Below are positions 23,400 through 35,705 of a stretch of DNA of 64,000 nucleotides, piece after piece. The notes beneath the pieces were generated by a model. That model ran no database searches. It was not told the origin of the DNA and saw only the letters and a list, made by a program, of their open reading frames with translations. Made by a program: the position numbers and the translations under genes. Source of the DNA: Armigeres subalbatus (Eukaryota > Arthropoda > Insecta > Diptera > Culicidae); NCBI RefSeq assembly GCF_024139115.2, contig NC_085140.1:428233240-428297239 (forward strand). Direction: 5' to 3'. Each line of letters starts with the position of its first letter. The first letter of the stretch is position 1.

Positions 23400-24990
23400 A
23401 GTGGTGTCTGCAGAATTGAGTGGTCGGGAAACAGCTTTCCATTCAGATTTTAGTGGTTGCTTTATTGAAAATAAATCGGTTCTTGTCAGGACCACCATAA
23501 CGTTTCAAAGAAAGTTAAGTTGTATTTTTTCCTAAATACAACCGATCAGTGTTGGTAGAATTATACTCAAATCTCAATCATCGAAGTCTCATGTGCGAGC
23601 TAACTCGCTTGCGATTTAGTAAGGACAGCATCGCTATTGAGTTTTTCGCATCGTTTCGCTCATTCGCCGAACAATGATTTCGTTCCAGAAAGCATCAAAA
23701 TCCATGTTTTATGTTTACGTATTGATTTCCATTGTTTCAAGCAAAGAAAGTCAATTCGATTCCGCGCTTGATTTGAATCGCAGATGAGATTTGAGAATTT
23801 GAGTTTTTCCCAACACTGCAACTGATAGTGATTGGCAAATTCAAGGCGTCCGGTGAGATTTTTTCGCAAAATCTGAATTTAATTATGTGCTGCTAGTGAT
23901 TTAAAATGCGTATTACTGAAACGAGTAACAAGAACAACTTTTTTCAAACTGCAACATTCCCTTTCACAAACATCATTTTCAATGCCTAAAATGATGCAAG
24001 TTTTTGCTTATCTTGCAATATTCAGTTTGTGTATCGTATCATATTAGTGAACTGAGAAATATTAGTTGTGTGATACTAGTGAATACAGTGAAGATAGGGT
24101 TCTCTTGTACAAATGGTGATATCTACTGAAAAATCGATTTATTTTCAATAATGCGCATTTTCAATCACTAATATTAACATAACCAAACTCATAATTTTTC
24201 GAGAAAATTTTACTAAATGCCATGAATTTACCACAGTCACAGTACAACCGCTTACTTTCTCCCGTATATAATGGTGGTCCTGACAAAAATCGATTTATTC
24301 TCAATAATATGCCTCTGCAATCACTATCAGCAACCACTAATTTTAATATTCCCTTAAAAATGACCATTCGGTTCTGCTGTCGACTAATTCACTTGAGTAC
24401 TGTTGCCGTTGCTAATTTTTTCCCTTTTTTTATCCTTCATTGCATCAGATTGATAATATCACAAATTTACTTTATAAAATTACAAATTACAAACTCTAAA
24501 TCAAATACATTCTTGTTTTTCCCTATTTCTGCATTTATAATTAGTTGAAAATCATTTAAATTGCTAGATACAAAATATTTCAAATTGTACACCATAACAT
24601 TTGCTAGAATCCATAATGCCAGTTTTTCATTCTTTTTCCCAATCATTTCATTTAATAATTCCAAGGGGTCTATTACATCAATTATCAATTTTTTGATTAT
24701 CAAGGTTAAAGCAAAACCCCAAACAACACTTAAATTTTAACATTTTTTTAAACGGTGCTCAACATCATCGATTTGATCGCATACATTACATAAATTATTT
24801 TCTGTTCCTCGAATTTTATGCTTGAAAAGTTTGCTACGCGTAGAAATCAATCGGTTTTTGTCAGGACCACCATTTTATACAAAGGAAGATTGAGCCGAAA
24901 CGAATTTTCTTGGAAGTGCAAATCATAATCGCTTGACGTAGGCACAACGTTACATTCGATAGCAGAATCACACGCGCTCTTCGGGTGGGA
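23400..24990. repeat. Degraded copies of a dispersed repeat
   Basis: TCAGGACCACCAT occurs at about 23487 and 24869 and inverted at about 24272. TCAATAATGCGC-type tracts are at 24145 and 24298. Shared with 8410-8960. Between them is AT-rich sequence with no genes. Confidence 0.45.
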
Positions 24991-25786
24991 ATTGTTCATT
25001 TAATTATTCGCTTGAGAATGAAGTTAAAGTAAGAGTCTCTATGTCTCTAAGAACTGCTAAACATAAGCGCATAATTTATGACGTTCTGTGGAAAACACTC
25101 ATTTTCATTCCCTATTAATAATATGTACAGATAAGCCGCATATGGGACGTCTAATAACTACAGTTTCATCGCAACGGTGGCATTAATAGCAGTTGTAGGA
25201 ACCTAAGATCAGCGTCAGTGAATATATTCAGAATCGCAAAATTAAATGATTCACACGAAATATTTTCTTATAAAAAATACTTTTTGGATAATGGTTGCAC
25301 GATGAACATTATTTTAGGGACATTAGGTAATTTTCTGCGAAAATTTTCGAAAAAAAATGAATCTTTATGATATTCAAATAGTTCTAAAGTATTATTGCAA
25401 AATACCAACCGTATTACCATATCGGATACTCATTATGGTCCACAGGAAAATCAAAAAATGTTAAACAATCGAAAAAGTGATTTGAGTTTGGCGAATATTG
25501 CCAATATATGACAATAAGTGCAAACAATAGCTTTTTTCAAAAATCGCTTTATCGGAGACAATTTTTTTTAGAATTTTGGGATGTTCTACAGAAATGCTCC
25601 AGATGTGATTATCTTTCATATAATTTTTGAACACCATAACTTTTCGAATATAGTGTTTATTTTGTTTGATTCTGTAGAGGCCCTAATGGTCATTCACCCT
25701 AGCATTTGACGCTCAAAAAAATCAATCGTCCAAAGTGACACCTTATTTTGCATCACAGCATGCGCCTCAATGGGCTAGAGCAGCGG
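24990..25786. other. No recognised feature
   Basis: AT-rich noncoding sequence. Confidence 0.35.
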
Positions 25787-25868
25787 CTCTCAACCTGGGG
25801 TACATGTACCTCTAGGGGTACCTTCGCTGGTCTCTGGGGGTACCTCAGACAAAGATGCGTGATGGCGG
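25787..25868 (+). mobile_element. hAT-type terminal fragment
   Basis: CAGCGGCTCTCAACCTGGGG followed by TACATGTACC and GGTACCTTCGCTGG is the end style of widespread hAT elements (CAGNGGTTCTCAACCTG). Only one end is present; the interior is lost. Confidence 0.55.
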
Positions 25869-25876
25869 ATGTTGTA

Positions 25877-26117
25877 CAGTCGCCTCTCCACATCTCGATA
25901 TTGAAGGGACCATCGAGATAGGGAGAGATCGAGGAATGGAAGGACAATTGAAATGGGTACTAGATCCAAAAAAGCTCGTTGCTATGAAAAACGACAACAA
26001 AACAAATGTCGTTTCCTGTTGCTGATGTGTTTGTTATTGTCCAAAGATGGTCTAGTAGCCCAAAAATCTGACCATATCGACATAAGGAGAGCGAATCCTG
26101 AACAAAATATGATCAAA
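25877..26117 (-). mobile_element. Truncated copy of the pogo-like MITE found in MMP-B
   Basis: Begins at TA|CAGTCGCCTCTCCACATCTC and is nearly identical, in reverse orientation, to the right-hand two thirds of 36696-37081. The other end is missing after ATCCTGAACAAAATATGATC. Confidence 0.75.
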
Positions 26118-26451
26118 AAAAAACTAGCAACATGTCTGCTTGTGACAAACTGGGCGTCGCGTCGATTTCAACACACTATTAGAGAGGAGTGCAGCGCAAG
26201 TTTTCTTCAAAATCGAAACATCGTCACATTTGGCCACATGGATGACGGTTTTCAAGAAGTCCATAGTAGCCCAAGAGTTCCTCAGATACTGCACACTAAT
26301 TACGATTTTACTAGCAAAAACAATAAGCAATCGATGTACAGAAATAAGACAAAAAGATTGATAATCCGATGTTGATGAAGCTGGCATACTCAAACGCAGA
26401 AATTCCTTTAGTCTGAATATGGGTATTGAACTTGCGAGATGATTACAGATT
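26118..26451. other. Unrecognised sequence
   Basis: Open frames on both strands (up to 115 codons on the minus strand) without recognisable motifs. May be the remains of a transposon interior. Confidence 0.25.
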
Positions 26452-29048
26452 AAGGGTATGCGATAACACACTTTTTCCTAACGAAACGAAACGAAACGAA
26501 ATTTAAAATGTCTATGTTGATTCGGATCGAAACGAAACGAAATATAGATTTTTTTCGAAACTTCGAAACGATACGAAATCAAGGTTCATTAATTCCGAAA
26601 TTTTTCGAAACGAAACGAAATTTTATTTTTTTTTTCCGCGGAATTTTTATTAAATTCGTTTTACGTTATGTACGCAATTCTGATTTCACTTTTTCGAAGT
26701 CAAATAACTGTTTTGCGACCAATAAAGTTATAATAACAGAAGAGGCAGTCTGTAATAAATCGCAGCATGTGATAAATCGGCGATAAGGCAATACCCCAGC
26801 TCCCGAACCTGATCAGTTTTATATCAGTAAGTATATAAAAATATAGAAATTGTGATATTTTTCATATACGGATTCAAATTTCGTTTAAAACCTTAGTTCA
26901 CTTAAGAATTATATAATTATGCTGAAGCATACTACATATTGTCTTGTCAGCGTAAGTTTTATAGTGTTGAGCTAAGTCAAAATTAGAAAATGAATGCTTA
27001 GGTTTATTTTTTTATTTAGTGGGATACTCAATTATGTATCCACATCTGCCAGGCGTATACGCAAATAGAGAACTGATATTACTAGACCAACATTTGAAAA
27101 GGGCGTAACAGCCAAAACTTATTCCTTCTTATTCGTCCACATATATAACATAGTTTTTCTCATTAGGGTCTGTTCACAAATTACGTAACGCAAAAATCAG
27201 AGTTTTTGACCCCCTCCCTCCTCCCTCGTAACAAAAAGTAACATTTTTGGTACCCCCTTCCTCCCCCATGTGTTTTTTTCCCTTCTCTGAAGCATATGGG
27301 TTTTGGTATTTTTTGAACACTGTTAGAATAGGGACGCCACATGATCAAAAATCAAGAATATCAAGAATGCAGCTAGTAGAAACGAAAATAGAATTTGCGA
27401 TCATAACCATTTACAAAGTTTTGCGGAACTGTGGTGTCGAGAAATACAATATTCGCTTGGTATTTTTACATATCAGTCCCTCTATGTCAGCATGCTTGGT
27501 TTCGATAAGAACTAATATACGATAACGATAAACAGCAATGAATTATTGACAGTGGCTGGTTTTCTACCCGCCGCTGCCACATCCAGGCGCTATAGTATAT
27601 GCGCAAAATAGCCAGCATGAGTTAACCGCCAGAAATTTGTATTGCGAAAGACATCTAACGCGGGTTTTCTCAAAATTAGGAACTTTTCATGAAAAACTAT
27701 TTGGTGCCGGTTATGAAGGAAGGTCTGCTACTACGCCTACCAAATATTTTTTTCAATCAAGGTGCTTAATTTTGAGAAATCGATCCTTAGATGCCATACG
27801 CCATACTGATTTCAGAAAGTTAACTCTTGGTGTGCCGCTGTAACCACGCTCAAAGCAGGCTTTCATGACTTCAATCAATGATTAAAAAAAGACATTCAAA
27901 TAAATTTGTATTCGCGTTATGCGTAACATTTGGTATTACCCACCCCTTCCCCCACCTTTTAGTGTAACAAAGTATAACCAAAGTTGGACCTCCTCCTCCC
28001 CCCAAAAGCGTTACGTAATTTGTGAACAGACCCTTAGAAGAATCCTGTGCACCTTTCTAAAATGCATAAAAAATCTCAAAAATTAACACAACAGCCGAAG
28101 TCAATAACCTTACTTGCTTCAAAATTTCCAATTCATGACCAATACCTAACGATGCTCCTTACTGTCAATTTAGGATTAGGAGCGGAAAATTAGTTTAACA
28201 CTCATTGTTATAAGAGACCGAGGAATGCTCTGCATCTCCGTTAGCACTACGGGAAAGGAATCATTGGTTAGTTGAGAAGGTAATTCATGTGAAGCCCCTT
28301 GGTAGGCGACTAAATATTTATTGTAAACGAAGTTATTTTGAAAACAAGAAGACGAAGATTGTGTTTCAAATCATTCTAATGCAAGATCAATGTGCTTCGT
28401 TTAATAAGCTTTTACAACACTATCGATTCCGTACTAAAAAAAATTGTGCTCATCGATGCAGACATTAGTTTTATCACTTCGCGTTCTCCAACACTAGCTG
28501 GCGTGATCAACATCAACACGATCGATTGCACACTATGGTTAAACAAATTTTTGCTACGCGAGGTAGATTTATTCCACTTCGCGTTCTCCCGGACTAGCTG
28601 CCGTCCCACGATCGATTTCGCATTCATATTGTGCTAATAGTAAAAAAAATATCACGAAATTTAGATTAGAATCTTGGAAACACTGAAGACATTTTATAGA
28701 AGAAAACTACATACGTACTTGTCGACTAAAAATGGGGTTATGAAGTAAGGGTTAATTAGAAAAAATTGTATAACCTAAAGTTTTGAAAACAACTTTACGA
28801 TTTTGTTCAGCGGCGCAGCCAAAATTTTTGATAATATAAAGTCTGGTTCAAGTTTAAATTTGTTTCGAAATTCCGCGGAATTCCGTTAAATTTCGTTAAA
28901 AGCTAGCTTTTTCTAGCGAAATTTTTGCAATTTTACGAAACGAAACGAAATCAAGAAATCAGATTTCACTATGCTCAAATTCCGCGAAATTCCGCGGAAT
29001 TTCGTTTCGAACCACCTGAAACGAAATTTTTCGAAATACCGCATATGC
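26452..29048. mobile_element. CGAAA-rich inverted-repeat element with a nested Harbinger-like MITE
   Basis: AAACGAAACGAAATTT-rich tracts at 26480-26670 face inverted tracts at 28860-29045 containing TTCCGCGGAATTTCG. The left end AAGGGTATGCG resembles the inverted right end AAGCATATGCG. At 28480-28625 two roughly 90 bp units share TTCGCGTTCTCC, CTAGCTG and ACGATCGATT. Confidence 0.5.
27166..28033. mobile_element. Harbinger-like MITE, 868 bp, TTA duplication
   Basis: GGGTCTGTTCACAAATTACG at the left and CGTAATTTGTGAACAGACCC at the right are exact inverted repeats. TTA flanks both sides (27163-27165 and 28034-28036), the duplication typical of PIF/Harbinger. Polypyrimidine GT-poor tracts follow the TIRs on both sides. 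No transposase. Confidence 0.8.
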
Positions 29049-29481
29049 TTATTACAGATACATTTTTGTAAATGGATTTTCGAACTGGAGCTACCATTAG
29101 CCTAAAAAATTAGTTCAAGACTCATGATAAAAATGAAAATTATGTCACAATGATGAACAAAAAAAAAATGCATTTTTAACATCCCCTTGAAAATCCCGGA
29201 AAATTTCCAATCCTCGTAAATCGATGATTTAGGTTGCCCAACCCCTGTACATTCTTGACTTCTCTAGGCAAAATTACTAGCCCAAACCGGGTCTGGTCTT
29301 GAAGCCAGTGAACTTCAGCATGATCTGATTTGTAGCAATGTATAATTTTGGTGAGCTATGGACTGTTTCTCAATTAAAAATTCCAGAATACACAATTCTC
29401 AAAAGCTCTATCAAAAAATTCATTCACATTTTTGAGAACAGGAAATCAAATTTCATAGAAGCTGACACCTAGTAATATCCT

Positions 29482-32030
29482 TTAAGAACATAGTTGGAAC
29501 AGTACCACGATCGCAGTCAAGATGGCACCGGACCTTCCATGGGCCAACCCCACACCTCCCACGGTGCCCCCAGAAGCGAATATTATCGCACTTTCATGAA
29601 CCTCCGTGGTTTTCTCACGAAAAGAAAGGTTTGAGCACCAGGAAAAGGATGCGGGGTGTTTTAAAATCTTTCATCGGTGAAATTTTGAATAAGCCCTATT
29701 TTAAAATTGTATGATTTTCCCCATATACATACATGTTAGCTGCAAAATATAAATATATAGTGTTTTCCTTTTCAATAGTAATTAAATCAAGTATTGTTGA
29801 AATGCTAGCAGCAATACAAATAAATGAATGTTTTTCGACATTCGGGTAATGTGTCCAGCCCAAGTGAGTCTGTCATACAATAAGACTGGTCGAACTATGA
29901 ATGTGATGGTACAACAGTGCTGAACGCGTAAGTTTTTGCTCTTAATTGCAAGTTTTATTCTCCAGATTAGACAATCCAATGTTTTCAAGGTAATAAACCC
30001 ATATGTCAAGACATGTTATAATATTGAGTGATATGTTCATAATGATCATGAAGATCGATCACACGAAAAGCGGCGCAACTTAATTTACGCTCTGTGTTTG
30101 GAAAGGAAATCCTAATAAAAGATGTGAGCAAAAGCCAATTCACTATTGCATTATCACGAAAAATTCAACGAATTTTATTGAATAATAGGTATTGTAAGAA
30201 AAGTGTCACATGTAAACATAATAAATTAAAACAAGCGTAAAATATTTGCTTTCCTAATGCATCAGTAATTGTCTGAGCACAGAGATGTAAATTTGAATGA
30301 TTAAAATAAGAACAAATCACTGGTTACAAGAACTTACAAGGACAGATAAATCAACCCAAAACTTGAGTTCAAAAAACCTACTGAAGAGAACATCGCTACA
30401 AAATTTACCCAAAATTTGGGTAGTTTTCCCTTTCTTTGATTCTGATAGAACGAGAGCAAGATGCAAGCACCTCACTGGGGTAGTTCGGCCCAATAACCCA
30501 AATTTGAGTATATTTAATATTCTCAATTTTCTGTGTATCATAGTTTACTTTGGGTAAATTAAACTTAGCTTTCAGTAAATTGTGATTCAAGGCAAACTAC
30601 TTAGTGCTAGAAAAGTAATTTTATTTAAAATTGCGTTATTGGCCTAAAGTACGGTTTTGACTGAAGACAACCCTACCAACCCACGGGTAGCTTTGGTTTT
30701 CCGTGTAGCAAAAGACTCAATACTTATGTAATCTTTAAACGACCAGCTTAACATGGCTAGTTTCACTCACTTAAATGAATAGATCCTTTTACTTTCCCAA
30801 AATGGGTTAATTTTCCAGCAGAAAGAAAGAGATAGCAAACAAAAGTACCCATTAACATTGGCATTTGCACACATTTTTGGCTGGATTGGCTTTCCAAACA
30901 CAGAACGCAAACTAAGTTACGGCGCTTTTCATGATCGATCTTCATGACTATTGGGAACATATCACTTACTCAATATTATAACATGTCTTGACATATTGTT
31001 TTATTACCTTGAAAACATTGGATTGTCTAATCTGGAGAGCAAACTGTGCAATTAAGAGCAAAAAATTACGCGTTCAGCACTGTTGTACCATCAGATTCAT
31101 AGTTCTACCAATCTTAATGTATGACAGACTCACTTGGGCTGGACATATTACCTGAATGTCGAAGAACATTCATTTATTTGGAAGATTTCGTATTGCTACT
31201 GGTATTTCAACAATACTTGATTTAATTACTATTGAAAAGTAAAGCACCATATATTCATATTTTGCAGCTAACATGTATGTATATGGGGAAAATCATACAA
31301 TTTTAAAATAGGGCTTATTCAAAATTTCACCGATGAAAGATTTTAAAACACCCCGTAACCTTTTCCTGGTGCTCTAAGCTTTCTTTTCGTGAGAAAACCA
31401 CGGAGGTTCATGAAAGTGCGATAATATTCGCTTCTGGGGGCACCGTGCCTCCCGCACCCCTCTCATACCAGCATTCGAATGCTTCGAACAGCATCGAACA
31501 AAAGTTTAATATTCAAATTACTAACCTGTTCACAGCACATTTATTCACTTCCCGTGATAATGAACATGTTTATCCAAAGAGTCCTATGTATTTCGGCTCG
31601 AATAATATCATAAATCAGCAGTTTCGTGCCAATTTATTAGCCGTTCGCGATTTGGTGAGTTTATCACTTCACTCACTCCTCAAAGGGCACTGAAAATATC
31701 AAGTTTTTACTCACTTCTTCGTACATGAACACCCCGGAATGTTGATGGAATGCAAATTAAACATCAATTTTCAAAATCAGTCACTTGTTTAAACCGAAAA
31801 CTTAATATAAACTGATATTTTTTGCCCAAAAAAAAAAACGATTAAAATCTGATCGCGGAGCGAATGTAAACAACGGCACCGGCAGCAGCAAACTAATAAA
31901 CAGGGTGGTTCAAAAAATAATTTTGCTCCGCCACGCTCAGTCGATTATGATTTATAATTTGGGGGTTATCCGATGGTTTGGGCTGGTTTGATTAGAGGCT
32001 TACCGTGTACATGTCGTCATAGCTATTATG
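29482..32030. repeat. Dispersed repeat copy 1, split by a foldback element
   Basis: 29482-29560 plus 31447 to about 32030 align collinearly with 41459 to about 42320 (shared GGAC CTTCCA, ATTCAAATTACTAACCTG, TTCCCGTGATAATGAACATG, GATCGCGGAGCGAATGTAAA, CTCCGCCACGC). No coding frame is conserved between the two copies. Confidence 0.75.
29561..31446. mobile_element. Foldback element with about 555 bp arms carrying LINE sequence
   Basis: Arms 29561-30112 and 30883-31446 are inverted copies, starting ACGGTGCCCCCAGAAGCG. Host flanks ACCTCCC and GCCTCCC suggest a roughly 7 bp target duplication. Both arms contain a fragment of RTE-like reverse transcriptase C-terminus (PVLLYDRLTWAGHITRMS, minus strand in the left arm). 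The centre (30113-30882) is AT-rich with no gene. Confidence 0.8.
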
Positions 32031-32085
32031 AATCCTACAAAAATCAACAAGGCGTCACCATAGCAGCAATTATCAAAGCTTTGAT

Positions 32086-32739
32086 CCGTCCAACGTTTCA
32101 CGAATCAGCAGTATCAGTTTCGCCAGAAAACCATGTTCTTGCTTAATTTGTCATAATTCATTCCGTTTCACTGAATCGTACGCCGCCTTGAAATCAATAA
32201 ACAGATGATGTATCTGCAAGTTGTACTCCCGGAATTTATCAAGGATTTGTCTCAGGGTAAACATTTGATCAGTCGTTGATCGACCCTCACGAAAACCTGC
32301 CTGGTATTCGCCGACGGAGGACTCTTCAAGCGGTCTCAATCTGTTGAACCGAATTTGGAACATAATTTTAAACGCCGAATTAAGGAGGGTTATTCCTCGG
32401 TAATTGGCGGTGTCTCCAGGTGTGCTTTCCGATGTTCTGCCGTGCAAAGTAGGTGCTGCTGATAGCCATCCCTCTGGCAGCAGCGAAATTTACTAGCCGA
32501 AGGCCGTTGGTAGCGGAGTTAAGACTCTTCCTACCGATTATGGAACGGAAAAAGTCCTCTCTACCGACCTGAGCGTTAGTGTTTCCGATAACAATTTTCA
32601 CGTCAAGCTTTGGGCACTCTCCATAGACTTTATCAAAACATTCAAAAAGCGTCGTCGGATCTATCGTATGTCGGTGCGTAAGCGTTGATTAGGCTGTAAT
32701 TGAAGAATTTGCCTCGTATCCTCAATACACAGATTCGTT
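32086..32739 (-). mobile_element. RTE-like LINE fragment, endonuclease joined to RT by deletion
   Basis: On the minus strand the order is RGKFFNYSLINA-like endonuclease start, DVKIVIGNTNAQVGRED, GLRLVNFAAARGMAISSTYF, NIGKHTWR, then directly ANYRGITLLNSAFKI, EYQAGFREGRSTTDQ and FIDFKAAYDSVKRNEL. The segment between the endonuclease and the RT palm is missing. The 5' side is cut by the long-TIR element at 32740. Confidence 0.75.
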
Positions 32740-33355
32740 CTAACCCAGGAATTCGTGGTCGAAAATGTTTTGGCCATGAAAAGTTGATTTTAGAGGCTCA
32801 GTGACTTCGGAGAAAAGTTTCAGTATATTAAACTCCATATTCCGGAAATTTTTTTTGACTAATCCCCCTAAAAGTGAGATGGAAATTCTCTTTCTCCAAT
32901 TACGAAGATACATCATTGGTGTCTTCAAGAAAGTTGTAGAAAAAGTTTGTATCAAAAATTTGGCTATATAAACTTTATTTCTATCTGCTATAGAAGTCGA
33001 GATATGGGTCGTTATTTATGAACGACCACCAAAAAACAGGTTTTTCACGATACTTTCGTCATTACATTTTTTAGATTTTTCAAATGTTCTACAAAGATCT
33101 TCGTCGCGATGAAAAACATGAACCTTTCGAAGACAGCTTCTTCTGCTGCAGTTCCTCTCATCAACATTCCTGGCTGTATGTTGATTTCTAAAATAATACA
33201 ATTTGCCCAAATACACTGGGATCGCTTTTTACGTGACTTTTTGATGATTTTTTTATTTACGTGTTGTTTCTTCCCGCGGAATTTGAAATTCATGTCAGTT
33301 CTGTTTAACAACCATCCATAATCGTTTAGAAAATTTTGTATTTGGCTAAACCATA

Positions 33356-33433
33356 CTGCCGCTAACCGCAAGTCGAGCACATCTGTATATGGAGGCTTAT
33401 ATACAGATGTGCTCGACTTGCGGTTAGCGGCAG
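33356..33433. repeat. Perfect 35 bp hairpin, 8 base loop
   Basis: 33356-33390 and 33399-33433 are exact reverse complements around GGAGGCTT. The stem starts CTGCCGCTAACCGCAAGTCG. CATA lies directly on both sides (33352-33355 and 33434-33437 region), which could be a small target duplication. Confidence 0.85.
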
Positions 33434-34039
33434 CATAGGTCTGGAGTAAGTGTAACCAGGGTTTCAAATTTTCGTTTCAGTGAGACCAATGCAAGCGTTT
33501 TTCAGGCCAAGGGAGAATATTTTTTCGTTGTTTATGTTGAGGATCATCTTTCACCCATGAATCTTTTCTCTAGAATTTGTCTTGGAAGATAAACGAAAAT
33601 CTTGCCTATTATATGAAAATCCTTTTTCTTTCCATCACTTTTACCTCTCACTCACTTCTCGCGAAAATTATCACAGAACAATTACAAAATTGTATGGCCG
33701 CCGCGCCGCGCCGAATAGTAACAATAATAGCCGTAGGGATGTGCTTACTCTAGCCACATCACCACGCTATCTGTAAGAAAGCATTAAGTTATTTGTTCCA
33801 CATAAGCTACTACCATTTGAATTGATGATACCACGAAAAGCTTCGAATATAAAAGAAAAAGAGCAAACCAACGTTTGGCGGCAATCGAAGTGAGCGAAAA
33901 ATGGTTATCACTCTCCAGGCTGTTTTTCTTTCCCGAAAAGCGATTTCGAAATTTTGGTGAGGGAGCATCCTGTGCTCCTGAGATTGAGTGAGCATTACGA
34001 ACCCTGAAAGACTAAAGATGACCCTGCAGACGTTGTCCT

Positions 34040-34290
34040 GCACAGTAGGCGAGAATGCGTGTTGTGATCTACCTTTTTAAATTTCCATACAAATTTTATT
34101 TTCAATTTTTCATATTTTTTTCCAATATTAGTCGTGATTTTTACATGAGAAAATATTCTGTAAATCCGTCGGACATGTTGATAAATAAATTTGCTGAAGA
34201 AATGAAGAAAATCTATCCAGCCGTTTCTTAGTTATGCACAATACAGACCAATTCATTTTTTACAAGAATAAGAAGAAGAAAAAGATGTTC
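34040..34290 (-). repeat. Helitron-like repeat copy, reverse orientation
   Basis: Contains GCTGAAGAAATGAAGAAAAT-type sequence, GCCGTTTCTTAGTTATGC and an AAGAAGAAG tail, the reverse complement of the units at 22365-22850. Confidence 0.4.
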
Positions 34291-34882
34291 ATACGGCACT
34301 TATGTCAAGCTATGTCACATATATGTTGCAATGCAACCATTAGTGCATGAGTTAGACTTTCCATTACATAAATAAAATTCTGCCCCATTTTGCCCCTACA
34401 TGTATGCAGTTAATGTCAAAATGCTCATTTTTGAACCGAAAATCGTCAATAACTTCGTCAATATTGAAAATAAGAAGAAACTGTCTTCGAAAGGTTCATG
34501 TTTTTTATCGCGATGGACATCTTTGTAGAACATTTGAAAAATCTAAAAAATATATTGACGAAAGTATCTTGAAAAACCTGATTTTTGGTGGTCGTTCATA
34601 AATAACGACCCATATCTCGACTTCTATAGCAGATAGAAATAAAGTTTATATAGCAAAAGATTTTCCTACAAACTTTTTCTTCAACTTTCTCAAAGACACC
34701 AATGATGTATCTTCATAATTGGAGGAAAGAGAATTTCCATCTCACTTTTAGGGGGATTAGTAAAAAAAAATTGTTTCTAAAATATGGAGCTTAACATACT
34801 GAAACTTTTCTCAGAAGTCACTGAGCCTCTAAAATCAACTTTTCATGGCCAAAATATTTTCGATCACGAATTCCTGGGTTAG

Positions 34883-35650
34883 TGGGCTGGTGGGAGGTAT
34901 AGCTGACACGATTCGTTAATCACCCGCTGGTTACCGGGCAGACGCTGTTTGAGCTACACACTCCTGGTGAACAGACGCTCTAGACGTATCTTCTCACTCT
35001 AGCGGATGTCAGATAAACAATAGTTCCCAGGCTGCACTACCAGCGAAGTACTCAACTCTTAGCTGGCGGTCTTTTGTCATCGGTCGACCCATGGAAGCGT
35101 GAGATAGGAACTTGTGGGGACCACAACTATGTTGCGCGCTCCTTCCTTGATGTCAACCCATTATTTTTTATATTCCAACTGATTTTTAACCTTAGTTAGT
35201 TATAGTTTATAACACATAAATGGTGGGCGTTTTGAGCCAGGGGAGTCTTATACCGTCTTACCCTACATGTCCGGCCTGCTTGGGCACCTTTGACATGTTT
35301 TTGCCATGAAAAACTCTGGAACCAGTTTCGTTTATTTAACTTTTTAAACTCTTTTATAATTTCTGTGATGTTGATTACAACATTTACGGCGTATTTGGTT
35401 TGGTTACTTTTTTCATCTTTATTAAAATATTTTTTCATAGTTCATCTTGTTTTTCACCTTTCTAGCATAAATATTTTTGCAATAACACCATAATGCTAAA
35501 TAGATCGGTTAAAATTCACATGTGATCTATTTGCAATTAACGGCAGTGACAAATAATGTTCTTAAAAACCTTTGATTGTAAAAGTAACAGGATCGGATTG
35601 TACAACGACTACTTTCTGAATCATGCCAAACATAAGCAGAATACACATTA
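34883..35650. other. Possible LINE leader, then AT-rich upstream region of MMP-B
   Basis: 34883-35150 is GC-richer and may be leader sequence of the interrupted LINE, but this could not be confirmed. 35160-35650 is AT-rich with nothing recognised. Confidence 0.3.
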
Positions 35651-35655
35651 ATCTC

Positions 35656-35661
35656 TCAGTC
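35656..35661 (+). promoter_or_regulatory. Initiator-like motif of MMP-B
   Basis: TCAGTC matches the arthropod initiator and would give a 48-base 5' UTR to the first ATG. No DPE is found at the expected +28 position and no TATA box about 30 bp upstream, so support is moderate to low. Confidence 0.35.
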
Positions 35662-35705
35662 ATTTTGTTGCACGAGACTGATTCAGAAACACTTGGCTCG
35701 GAGCA

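Larger units (their letters stand above)
32740..34882. mobile_element. 2.1 kb element with about 400 bp terminal inverted repeats
   Basis: CTAACCCAGGAATTCGTG at 32740 is matched inverted at 34865-34882, and similarity runs inward to about 33145 and from about 34476. The arms diverge by a few percent to ten percent by eye. It interrupts an RTE endonuclease. Open frames inside the arms (such as 33467-33045) are mirror-related and show no transposase motif. Confidence 0.75.

Noticed and set aside
30317..30557. Open frames between the arms of the foldback element
   Set aside because: Short, AT-rich and overlapping on both strands, with no motif.
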